From NCBI GenBank assembly GCA_035534615.1, contig DATLRO010000058.1, forward strand, positions 1 to 17,828: a stretch of 17,828 nt of DNA, given 5' to 3'. Shown here piece by piece: positions 1-8,565 of the stretch; the stretch's first letter is position 1, and every line of letters starts with the position of its first letter. Made by a program: the position numbers and the translations under genes. The notes beneath the pieces are model-generated. The model searched no databases and was not told the DNA's origin. It saw nothing but the letters and a program-made list of their open reading frames with translations. Source of the stretch: JAGWRA01 sp035534615 (lineage in GTDB: Bacteria > Acidobacteriota > Vicinamibacteria > Vicinamibacterales > CAVVIG01).

Positions 1-24
1 ACCGGCGATTGACTGGAGGAACGC

Positions 25-654
25 ATGACACGCCGACTGCTTGCCACCGCCGCGATGGCGCTTGCGATGAGCGCGCTCGTGCTCGCGCAGGGGCGCCGCC
101 CGGCGAGCCCGCCGGGGACCGCCTCCACGCAGGTCGGCGGCCACTACACGAACCCGCCGGGGTCGGATGAGCCGATCTACCAGGGCGGCAAGTGGATCGA
201 CATTACCTACAGCCGTCCGATCAAGCGCGGCCGCGATCTGTGGGGCCACGGAGCGGACTACGGCAAGACCCTGCGGCTCGGCGCGCCGGTCTGGCGCGCG
301 GGCGCGAACGTGACGACACAGCTCAAGACCGAAGTACCCCTCGTCATCAACGGCAAGACCCTCGCGCCCGGCACGTACGACCTCTTCATCGACCTGAAGC
401 CGGAGCACTGGACGCTCATCGTGTCGACCTGGCCCGTCCAGACGCGCTACGACCCCCAGAACAAGACGGCGCTCTGGGGCGCGTTCGGCTACACGCCGGC
501 ACACGACGTCGTGCGCGCGCCGATGACGCTCGGCACGCTGCCGATGTCGATGGACGAGCTGACCTGGGCCTTCACCGACGTGACCGGCACCAGCGGCCGG
601 ATCGTGATCATGTGGGACCGGGTGATGGCGTCCGTGCCGTTCACGGTCGGCTGA
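25..654 (+). CDS. Exported DUF2911-family protein
   Basis: A 209-residue protein of unknown biochemical role, likely periplasmic. Residues 1-22 form a Sec signal peptide: RR at 3-4, a hydrophobic run, and a likely cleavage near VLA-Q. The mature part carries the DUF2911 pattern: ITYSRP at 60-65 followed by a GR, VWRAGAN at 89-95, and GKTLAPGTYDLF at 110-121, which is the usual 'Gk.l.aGtYsLf' block. The start is supported by GGAGGA at 15-20, five bases before the ATG. DUF2911 proteins are common in Acidobacteriota and Bacteroidota and have no established reaction, so no function is assigned. The gene looks complete, with a normal family length. Upstream context is cut off by the window edge. 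The next gene lies 293 nt downstream on the same strand, so the two are probably separate transcription units. Family call is confident; function is unknown. Confidence 0.9.
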   Translation: MTRRLLATAAMALAMSALVLAQGRRPASPPGTASTQVGGHYTNPPGSDEPIYQGGKWIDITYSRPIKRGRDLWGHGADYGKTLRLGAPVWRAGANVTTQLKTEVPLVINGKTLAPGTYDLFIDLKPEHWTLIVSTWPVQTRYDPQNKTALWGAFGYTPAHDVVRAPMTLGTLPMSMDELTWAFTDVTGTSGRIVIMWDRVMASVPFTVG

Positions 655-724
655 GCGGCCGGCCGCGTCCGGGCGCCGCCGCGCCACGCCACATCCTTCC
701 TGAATCACTGGCTCACCGGAACCG

Positions 725-754
725 AGCCGGATCCGCCCACGTGCGGGTCCGGCT
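725..754 (+). terminator. Strong 12-bp hairpin between DUF2911 and Hsp20 genes
   Basis: AGCCGGATCCGC (725-736) can pair with GCGGGTCCGGCT (743-754) around the 6-nt loop CCACGT. All 12 pairs form if one G-U wobble is allowed in the RNA. It lies 70 nt after the DUF2911 stop and about 190 nt before the Hsp20 start. No T-run follows, so it is not a classical intrinsic terminator. It could end the upstream transcript, stabilise its 3' end, or be part of the Hsp20 leader. The rest of 655-947 shows no gene and no recognisable heat-shock operator (no CIRCE pair). Confidence 0.4.
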
Positions 755-947
755 GCGCGTCCGGGACAATTGGCGCCAGGAATTCCGCGTCGCGCGCGGA
801 TTACTTCCCTCGCACATCCCGACGATCCCGCTCCGCTCCCGCTTGGTCCGCCTTCGGCGCCTGCCGGTGCTGGTATCGCTCGTGCACTCGCGTACACGAT
901 TGGCCCCCGATCTGCGGTTCTCGTTTCACCCTCACGAGGAGACGGTC

Positions 948-1436
948 ATGACACAGAGTTCAGTCACACTACGGAAGAAGGACGCAATCTTGGACGAGCT
1001 CCAGGCGCTCCAGGAACAGGTCCGGCAGCGGGCATACGATCTGTTCAGGAACCGCGGCGGTCTGTTCGGAGGCTCGTTCGAGGATTGGCTGAATGCCGAG
1101 CACGAGATCGTCTGGAAGCCGGCGATCGAGCTGCGCCGGACGGACGGTCAGTTCGATGTCCGGGTGGCCACCGCCGGCGTGGAGCCCAGGGATCTCGACG
1201 TCGAGGTGACGCCGGAAGACCTCCTGATCAAGGCGGACATCACGCACACACACGCCGAGCAAGTAGGCCGCGTCGAGATCTGCGAATTCGCCTCGGGCCG
1301 GTTGTTTCGAAGCATCCACTTCCCCGAGAGAATCGATCCCGACAGCATGAAGGCCGAATATCGGAACGGCCTGCTTCATCTGACGGCGTCGATCGCGAAG
1401 GCGACGACGAAGAAGGTCGAGATCGCAGCCGCCTGA
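948..1436 (+). CDS. Hsp20/alpha-crystallin small heat-shock protein with N-terminal DUF2934 segment
   Basis: A 162-residue cytoplasmic holdase chaperone of the Hsp20 family, predicted to bind unfolding proteins without ATP. The start is the ATG at 948: GAGGAGA at 936-942 sits five bases upstream. The reading frame stays open back to 192, but that part overlaps the DUF2911 gene and is arginine-rich noise. Residues about 25-55 (QRAYDLFRNRGG, then FEDWLNAEHEI) match the DUF2934 pattern 'AY.L...rGg...DWl.AE.e'. Residues about 57-155 form the alpha-crystallin domain: KPAIELRRTDGQFDVRVATA, a GV..RDLDVEV strand pair, and AEYRNGLLHL near the end, which is the typical 'A.y.nGvL.i' block. The tail ends KKVEIAAA, which contains a V-E-I resembling the I-x-I assembly motif. 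A monocistronic gene is likely, as the next gene is convergent. Family assignment is secure; the DUF2934 assignment is by pattern only. Confidence 0.9.
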   Translation: MTQSSVTLRKKDAILDELQALQEQVRQRAYDLFRNRGGLFGGSFEDWLNAEHEIVWKPAIELRRTDGQFDVRVATAGVEPRDLDVEVTPEDLLIKADITHTHAEQVGRVEICEFASGRLFRSIHFPERIDPDSMKAEYRNGLLHLTASIAKATTKKVEIAAA

Positions 1437-1440
1437 CCCG

Positions 1441-1459
1441 CGTGCCGTCCGTCGGCACG
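1441..1459. terminator. Short perfect hairpin in a convergent gene gap
   Basis: CGTGCCG (1441-1447) and CGGCACG (1453-1459) form a perfect 7-bp stem with a 5-nt loop. It starts 5 nt after the Hsp20 stop codon and 12 nt before the stop of the convergent gene at 1471. The position between two 3' ends suggests a bidirectional terminator, but neither strand has a T-run, so this is an inference from position and symmetry. Confidence 0.4.
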
Positions 1460-1470
1460 GGCGCCTCAGG

Positions 1471-2418
1471 TCATCGCGTCAATTCGGCTCCGGGGGCTCC
1501 ACCGTCGTCGGCCAGGGCCAGGTCGACGCGCAGCCACCAGCGCGGCTGATAGGTCATCGTGACCGGGATCTCCCGGAGCTGGCCCGTCGTCCCGTACGTC
1601 ATGCCGAACCTGGTGATCTCGCCGCTGGACAGGTTGAGGTTCTCGAACTCCGCTTCCAGGAGGTCGCGGTAGCGCGTCTCTCCGACGCGCAGCGCGGACA
1701 CCGGGCGGACGCGGGCCGCCCGCAGTTCGTACATCCGGCCGTAGTAGAAGTACCGGATCGGGGCGTCGCGCGCGACGCCGGCCGGTTCCCCCCCGCGCGG
1801 CACCGTCTCGTGGACGAGATCGGCCAGCGCGGACAGGAATCCCGGCTGCGTGCCGGCCGGGAGATCGAGCGTCCGCGAGCGGTCCTGCGTCGACGCCGGC
1901 GGGAGCAGCGCCAGCACGTCATTCAGCTGCCGGAAACTGTAGTCTTCCGGGGTGTCGAGGGTCGTGACCACCGCCTCGGCGCGGTCACCTTCGATGGAGC
2001 CCCGGATGACCTTGAACGCGTGCCCGTCGACCCCGCTCTTCAGGCGCGCTTCAACCTCCTGGATCGACTGCTCGCCGGAGACGGTCATGAGGCCGATCAG
2101 GCTGGCGTCCGGGCCGTGAATCTGCTCGTCCAGGTAGCCCCAGCGATTGATCCCGTGCGCGCGATCGGGATCCGATCCGATCAGCAGCGAGTAGCCGTGC
2201 TGCCCGGCCCCGGTGCGCCACGTCACCGTCGCGCGGCCGACGTCGCGCCGGGTGATCCAGAACAGCAGCAGCGGCCGGATGCGCGCCGACATCACGTAGT
2301 CGTGCGCGACCAGGCCGGTGGTGCGCCCCGCATCCGCCCGGCGGCCGGCCGGCGCGCCGCCTGCCGCGCCGGACAGACCGGCCACGACGAGGGCGACTGC
2401 CAACAACTTCGGCCTCAT
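1471..2418 (-). CDS. Exported protein of unknown function, downstream of the acyl ligase/acyltransferase fusion
   Basis: A 315-residue protein that I do not recognise as a named family. Residues 1-22 form a Sec signal peptide (KLLAVALVVAGLSGAAGG), so the product should be periplasmic or attached to the envelope. The mature part looks beta-rich. The C-terminal third (RYFYYGRMYELRAARV, then a long alternating stretch, then IPVTMTYQPRWWLRVDLAL) loosely resembles envelope proteins of the DUF3108/DUF6134 type, in which a polar beta barrel ends in an 'iPv.i.y....l.v.L' strand; this is a weak resemblance. No catalytic motif is visible. A modest ribosome-binding site (AAGGCGG) precedes the ATG. The gene lies 59 nt after the stop of the fusion gene on the same strand, so the two are probably co-transcribed, and it may act in lipid handling or transport. 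That link is contextual only. Confidence 0.8.
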   Translation of the reverse strand: MRPKLLAVALVVAGLSGAAGGAPAGRRADAGRTTGLVAHDYVMSARIRPLLLFWITRRDVGRATVTWRTGAGQHGYSLLIGSDPDRAHGINRWGYLDEQIHGPDASLIGLMTVSGEQSIQEVEARLKSGVDGHAFKVIRGSIEGDRAEAVVTTLDTPEDYSFRQLNDVLALLPPASTQDRSRTLDLPAGTQPGFLSALADLVHETVPRGGEPAGVARDAPIRYFYYGRMYELRAARVRPVSALRVGETRYRDLLEAEFENLNLSSGEITRFGMTYGTTGQLREIPVTMTYQPRWWLRVDLALADDGGAPGAELTR

Positions 2419-2477
2419 GGGTCACCGCCTTCGAGAGCGGACCGGGCGCCAGCGGCCCGGCCCACCCGCACATCGCG

Positions 2478-5276
<2,799 letters not shown>

Positions 5277-5586
5277 CGTTTGCTCATCCAGGCGAGCGGG
5301 CCGGCGCCGCAGCAGGCCTCCGGCCGCCGCCGCCGGCGTGGTGCACGCCCGGACCGTGCGGAAAAAGCCGCGCCCCGCGCGGCAAATGCCTTGTCTGCGC
5401 GGTCGATCCGCCGGTCTCATGCGCCGCGAACCTGCGGGCGACACCCTGATGGGATGGTGGCAATTACGGTACCACGAGCACCGGTCGCGGCCGGTGCCGC
5501 GCCGCCGAGCGGGCCAATCCGGCCGGCGCCGCCGCGCCGAAATGTCCCGGATCTTGCAGAAGCGACCGCACGTATGGAGGTGAGGT
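5277..5586. other. Divergent intergenic region without a gene
   Basis: This 310-nt region separates the divergent starts of the fusion gene (-) and the gene at 5587 (+), so it should hold both promoters. I could not find a convincing -35/-10 pair on either strand. It contains a terminator-like hairpin reading toward the fusion gene (5362-5383) and a 7-bp inverted repeat GCACCGG/CCGGTGC at 5478-5484 and 5491-5497 with a 6-nt loop, which could be an operator. No conserved protein is encoded; the open frames here are arginine-rich shadows. Confidence 0.6.
5362..5383 (-). terminator. Intrinsic-terminator-like hairpin in the leader of the fusion gene
   Basis: Read on the minus strand, GCCGCG (5383-5378), loop CGGGG (5377-5373), CGCGGC (5372-5367) is followed at once by five Ts (5366-5362). 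This is the only hairpin with a T-run that I found in the window. It sits about 85 nt before the ATG at 5276 and downstream of any possible minus-strand promoter in the divergent gap, so a transcript heading for the fusion gene must pass it. It could be an attenuator or a block to pervasive antisense transcription. The 6-bp all-GC stem and U5 tail are short, which limits confidence. Confidence 0.5.
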
Positions 5587-5997
5587 GTGCGCGAAGAGGA
5601 ATTCCGCCGGCTGTTCCAGCAGTTTCTCTACGAGTATTGGGGCGCGTTCCACGAAGCCGTCGAATCGGAGAGTGTGACGCCTGAACGGCTCGCCGGCTCG
5701 CTCTTCCAGGCCATCCGGCGCGCCCACGAAGAGTTCGCGCTGCGGTACACGGGCAAGGCCTCCGCGTCGGTGGAAACCCTCGGCCGGCTGTGGGAGCAGC
5801 TCGATCTCCACCGCAGCTACCTGGCCGATCCGCCGATCACGGCGGAGGACATCGGCAGGGCACGGCGTCAGTTCCTCCTGGTGTATCACGACCTGCGCGA
5901 CCAGGGACGGGCCTTTCCAAAGGTCGTGAACGAGATTCTGACCGGGTCACCCCACGAGACGCCGGCCGGACCGTGGCACGTGGACGCGGCGAGGTAG
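5587..5997 (+). CDS. Unrecognised helical protein upstream of a CBS-domain protein
   Basis: A 136-residue protein of a family I do not recognise. It starts at a GTG, supported by an excellent ribosome-binding site GGAGGTGAG at 5576-5584. The sequence is hydrophilic and looks mainly helical (EEEFRRLFQQFLYEYWGAF near the start; TAEDIGRARRQFLLVYHDL about residues 85-105), with no signal peptide and no membrane segment, so it should be cytoplasmic. Aromatic residues (F, Y, W) are common in the first 20 residues. No catalytic motif is seen. The CBS-domain gene starts 64 nt downstream on the same strand, suggesting a two-gene operon and perhaps a partner role with that regulatory protein; this is inference. 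The clean coding frame and strong ribosome-binding site make it a real gene. Confidence 0.75.
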   Translation: MREEEFRRLFQQFLYEYWGAFHEAVESESVTPERLAGSLFQAIRRAHEEFALRYTGKASASVETLGRLWEQLDLHRSYLADPPITAEDIGRARRQFLLVYHDLRDQGRAFPKVVNEILTGSPHETPAGPWHVDAAR

Positions 5998-6061
5998 ACG
6001 GTCGGCGCGGCGTCCGTGGCCGGTTTGGCCGCCAGGTCGATGGCGGCGGGGAGGACGAGTC

Positions 6062-6535
6062 ATGACGATCGGTGAGGTCTGCAACCGTCGGGTCGTGGTG
6101 ACGCGGCCCGGAGAGAGCGTCGCCGCCGCCGCGAGAGAGATGCGCGACCTCAACGTGGGCGATCTCGTGGTCACCCGCGATCTGGAGGGCCAGCGCGTGC
6201 CGATCGGCATCGTCACGGACCGCGACATCGTCGTCAAGGCGGCTGCCGGGCCGGCCGGCTCGATCGACATGCTGACGGTCAGCGACATCATGACCGGGAC
6301 GCCGGTCCTCGCCCGCGAGCACGAAAGCCTGTTCGACGTGCTGAAGCGGATGCGGTCGCACGGCATCCGCCGCCTGCCGGTGGTCAACGCCGCCGGCGGT
6401 CTGGAAGGCATCTTCACGCTGGACGATGCCCTCGATCTGCTGGCGGAGGAGTTGAGCGATCTCGTCGCCCTCATCGCGCGGGAGCAGAGGCACGCGACCG
6501 AGCCCGGAAAGACGGGCCGGCCGCGCCTGGCGTGA
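6062..6535 (+). CDS. Two-CBS-domain regulatory protein
   Basis: A 157-residue stand-alone CBS-pair (Bateman module) protein. CBS1 covers about residues 1-62 (VCNRRVVVTRPGESVAAAAREMRD, then PIGIVTDRDIVVK) and CBS2 about 72-130 (VSDIMTGTPVLAREHESL, then GIRRLPVVNAAGGLEGIFTLDD). The 'GIVTDRDI' and 'G.RRLPVV' blocks are typical. CBS pairs usually bind adenine nucleotides or S-adenosylmethionine and act as energy or redox sensors; no ligand can be read from the sequence. There is no attached enzyme or DNA-binding domain, so it must act through a partner. The ATG at 6062 has GGGGAGGA at 6048-6055, six bases upstream. The tail after residue 135 is polar and probably disordered. It forms a likely operon with the gene at 5587. 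Family call is secure; the target is unknown. Confidence 0.92.
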   Translation: MTIGEVCNRRVVVTRPGESVAAAAREMRDLNVGDLVVTRDLEGQRVPIGIVTDRDIVVKAAAGPAGSIDMLTVSDIMTGTPVLAREHESLFDVLKRMRSHGIRRLPVVNAAGGLEGIFTLDDALDLLAEELSDLVALIAREQRHATEPGKTGRPRLA

Positions 6536-6605
6536 GACACGATCCCACGCCGCCGGCCGGGGTCTCGGCAGGCCGGCCCCTCGCGTCCGGTGCACGGAAC
6601 GATCC

Positions 6606-6632
6606 GGCGCGCCGGGGCGATCCCGGCGCGCC
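6606..6632. terminator. 11-bp perfect hairpin between convergent genes
   Basis: GGCGCGCCGGG (6606-6616) and CCCGGCGCGCC (6622-6632) form a perfect 11-bp, all-GC stem with a 5-nt loop. It lies 70 nt past the CBS gene stop and 17 nt past the stop of the convergent gene at 6650. Its symmetry and position suggest a bidirectional terminator or a barrier against read-through; no T-run follows on either strand. A second inverted repeat (GCCGGCC / GGCCGGC) lies just upstream, around 6553-6580. Confidence 0.5.
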
Positions 6633-6649
6633 CGGCTCGAGGCGGGCGC

Positions 6650-6997
6650 TCAGGACGCGCTCGCGGCGGAGCGCCGGTAGGCCACGACGATGGCGTTGAC
6701 GGCGAAGAGCGCGATCCCAACGATGACGTCGTTCACCAGCGCGGCGCGCGACACGTCGTACCCCAGTCCGAGCGGGGCATAGACGATCCACACGGCCGCC
6801 AGGCAGAGGCCGATCGACCAGAGGCGCGAGGCGCTGCCGGCAAGTGCGGGCCACGAAGACAGCCCCATGACCGCAATGCCGAGGGCGAGATCCTCGCCGC
6901 GCGCCGGCCAGCCGGGCCCGAACGCCGGCATCAGCGCCGAGATGATCAGCCAGAAGCCGAGGGCGACGCTCGTCCAGCTGCTCCAGTTCGTGTTCAT
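6650..6997 (-). CDS. SPW-repeat small integral membrane protein
   Basis: A 115-residue integral membrane protein with about four membrane segments (residues about 8-24, 36-52, 60-76 and 88-107). The N-terminus reads NWSSWTSVALGFWLIISA, and a second W-centred segment is RLWSIGLCLAAVWIV. This arrangement fits the SPW repeat family (PF03779), small inner-membrane proteins of unknown role. The start is the ATG at 6997, chosen because GGAGGA (minus strand, 7010-7005) sits seven bases upstream; the open frame continues to 7072 but that part lacks a ribosome-binding site and homology-like features. It follows the GAF-PAS gene by 155 nt on the same strand, so read-through is possible but not certain. 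SPW-like proteins are often found near stress genes, which fits the neighbourhood. Family call is by pattern, moderately confident. Confidence 0.8.
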   Translation of the reverse strand: MNTNWSSWTSVALGFWLIISALMPAFGPGWPARGEDLALGIAVMGLSSWPALAGSASRLWSIGLCLAAVWIVYAPLGLGYDVSRAALVNDVIVGIALFAVNAIVVAYRRSAASAS

Positions 6998-7152
6998 GGG
7001 CACATCCTCCACGCCACAGAGGGCAATCCTCGTACCTGCCGACCGGACGCGCGATCGCGGCGCCATTCGCACTGGAATGGAAACGGAGCGGTGGAAAGGT
7101 TCAGCGGTGGCCGCGGATTAGTGCGCGCCGGCGGCGGCTCCGGCCGGCTGGC

Positions 7153-8103
7153 TCACCGGCACGATGCCTGGCAGGGCGCCGGTTCATCGTCTCCGGCTGC
7201 GGGCGATCGCCGATCGCCGATCTCGATACCGTGTCCGACCACGTACTGGCCGTCGGCCGATTCGAACCGGAAGTTCCGGTACGCCAGGGCGATTCTGGAG
7301 CCGTCCCGCCGGACCAGCGTCAGGAACCCGCTGTAGTGGGGCAGCCGGTGCATGTGCGCGAGGTAGCGGTCGAACGCCTCCTGATGGGCCGCCGGCACGA
7401 ACGTGCGGAGGTTCCGGCCCACCATCTCGTCGTGCGGATAGTCGAGCATCTGCACGGCCGACTCGTTGACGGTGCGCAGCCGGCCGGCCATGTCGTGGAC
7501 GCAGATCAGCCCCTGGGCGTTGTCGACCAGTTGCCGGTACAGCCGCTCGCTCGCGGCCAGCCGGCGTTCGACCCCGATGCGGCGAAGGATGTCGGCCTGC
7601 AGCCGCGACGCGGTCTCGCGCAGTGACAGCTGGGACGTCACCTGCGACGCCAGCCGCTGCAGCGCCGTCACCTGCCCGGGCGTGTAGTCGCGCGGCACGT
7701 GGTCGACCACGCACAAGGTGCCGACCGGGAAGCCGTCCGAGGAATACACGACCGCGGCGGCGTACGACACCACGTGCGGCCCGCCGACGACCAGGGGGTT
7801 GTCCACGAAGCGCGGGTCGAGACGGGCATCCGGCACGATGAGCAGGCCGTTGCGCTCCAGAATCGCGTGCGCGCAGAAGGCGACCTCGCGCGGCGTCTCG
7901 GTGGCGTCGACCCCGACGATCGACTTGAACCACTGCCGGCGCGCATCCACGAGGCTGATCATCGCGACCGGCGCCTCGCAGATCTGCGCCGCCAGCGCCG
8001 TCAGGTCGTCGAACGCCTGCTCCGGCGGCGTGTCCAGAATCCCATAGCGCTGGAGGGCGGCGAGGCGCCCGGTCTCGTTCGGATGCGGCGGCGCGGCAAT
8101 CAT
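7153..8103 (-). CDS. GAF-PAS sensor protein without an output domain
   Basis: A 316-residue cytoplasmic sensor. Residues about 12-28 (GRLAALQRYGILDTPPE) and 29-158 form a GAF domain of the classic bacterial type: FDDLTALAAQIC, PVAMISLVDARRQWFKS, FCAHAIL, and VGTLCVVDHVPRDYTP. A helical linker (about 159-186) leads into a PAS domain (about 187-296) with LYRQLVDNAQGLICVHD, GRLRTVNESAVQMLDYP and RRDGSRIALAYRNFRF. The protein then ends: no histidine kinase, GGDEF, EAL, HTH or phosphatase domain follows, and the short tail is polar. Such proteins normally signal through a partner. The start at 8103 is supported by GGGAGGA about five bases upstream; the frame continues to 8460, but that part is arginine-rich. 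The closest candidates for a partner are the receiver protein at 9470 and the DUF4239 protein at 8566. Domains are secure; the signal is unknown. Confidence 0.88.
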   Translation of the reverse strand: MIAAPPHPNETGRLAALQRYGILDTPPEQAFDDLTALAAQICEAPVAMISLVDARRQWFKSIVGVDATETPREVAFCAHAILERNGLLIVPDARLDPRFVDNPLVVGGPHVVSYAAAVVYSSDGFPVGTLCVVDHVPRDYTPGQVTALQRLASQVTSQLSLRETASRLQADILRRIGVERRLAASERLYRQLVDNAQGLICVHDMAGRLRTVNESAVQMLDYPHDEMVGRNLRTFVPAAHQEAFDRYLAHMHRLPHYSGFLTLVRRDGSRIALAYRNFRFESADGQYVVGHGIEIGDRRSPAAGDDEPAPCQASCR

Positions 8104-8287
8104 CGATGTCCTCCCGCCGATGGCCCCGACGCGACCGGCGCTTCGGCCGCCGGCGCGCGCCGGCCGCTCTCCGGCACCACGTCTCCTCGTCCGCGCGTGG
8201 TGACACCAGCAGCCTGGTGCGCGGGATCGATCGGAACCAGGGAACGGCGAGAGAGCCCGGGACGCGTCGATGACCGGATCGTCATCC

Positions 8288-8304
8288 AAGCGACAAAAGT
8301 GCCA
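8288..8304 (-). promoter_or_regulatory. Possible sigma-54 promoter for the GAF-PAS gene
   Basis: On the minus strand, TGGCACTTTTGTCGCTT has GG at 8303-8302 and GC at 8291-8290, exactly 10 nt apart as required for -24/-12 elements, and TGGCAC matches the -24 consensus fully. The -12 box is TCGC instead of TTGC. It would give a 5' leader of roughly 175 nt before the ATG at 8103. A single near-match in GC-rich DNA can occur by chance, and no enhancer-binding protein gene is in the window. Confidence 0.3.
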
Positions 8305-8379
8305 GCGCCGAGGGCGAACCCGAACCCGTTCACCGCCAGGCAGTTGGCGCACATGGCGGCCGCAGGCAGACCGGGCGGA

Positions 8380-8420
8380 CTGTGCGGCAGCCGCACGATC
8401 GGCGTGCCGGCACCGCACAG
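8380..8420. repeat. Nested inverted repeats GTGCGG / CCGCAC
   Basis: CTGTGCGG (8380-8387) has a perfect partner CCGCACAG at 8413-8420. A nearer copy, CCGCAC at 8391-8396, can pair with the same GTGCGG (8382-8387) to form a tight hairpin with loop CAG. The two pairings exclude each other. This could be a protein-binding site with three half-sites or an RNA switch; there is no direct evidence for either. Confidence 0.35.
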
Positions 8421-8444
8421 ACTGCGGGCGCGCGCAACGGCTCA

Positions 8445-8464
8445 GTTCACGAGCGTTCACGGGC
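8445..8464 (+). repeat. 10-bp tandem direct repeat upstream of the DUF4239 gene
   Basis: GTTCACGAGC (8445-8454) is followed directly by GTTCACGGGC (8455-8464), differing at one base. The copies are one helical turn apart, as expected for a tandem-binding activator of the OmpR/PhoB type. They lie about 31 nt upstream of TATGCT (8495-8500), a plausible -10 element without a good -35 box, which is the arrangement expected of an activator-dependent promoter. This is an inference from spacing. Confidence 0.35.
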
Positions 8465-8565
8465 GGTCCGTCCGGGGCGCGGCTTCACCTGCGCTATGCT
8501 GGGTCGCTGGAGGAGCGGCCGATCCACTGCCCCGACGGGCGGGATCCGGCCGCACGCACATCGTC

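Larger units (their letters stand above)
8104..8565. other. Long divergent intergenic region, rich in repeats
   Basis: This 462-nt region lies between the divergent starts of the GAF-PAS gene (-) and the DUF4239 gene (+). It holds several candidate control sites: a sigma-54-like sequence on the minus strand (8288-8304), alternative GTGCGG/CCGCAC hairpins (8380-8420), a 10-bp tandem repeat (8445-8464), a possible -10 element TATGCT (8495-8500) and an isolated Shine-Dalgarno-like GGAGGAG (8509-8515). I see no convincing gene, though a short minus-strand frame starting near 8355 encodes one hydrophobic stretch. Confidence 0.6.

Noticed and set aside
860..900. Possible CIRCE heat-shock operator before Hsp20 (a GTGCACTC half-site)
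   Set aside because: Only one half-site is present; the partner repeat at the required 9-nt spacing is missing.
192..947. N-terminal extension of the Hsp20 reading frame
   Set aside because: It overlaps the DUF2911 gene in another frame and reads as arginine-rich noise; the ATG at 948 has a proper ribosome-binding site and begins the DUF2934-Hsp20 sequence.
5277..5444. 56-codon N-terminal extension of the acyl ligase fusion
   Set aside because: Arginine-rich, lies over the terminator-like hairpin, and precedes a normal ACP N-terminus at 5276.
8100..8396. Minus-strand frame of 98 codons with a hydrophobic stretch (CANCLAVNGFGFALGAG)
   Set aside because: The hydrophobic part looks somewhat like a membrane segment, but there is no ribosome-binding site before either ATG, the rest is proline/arginine-rich, and it overlaps the GAF-PAS start region. 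Homology would be needed to revive it.
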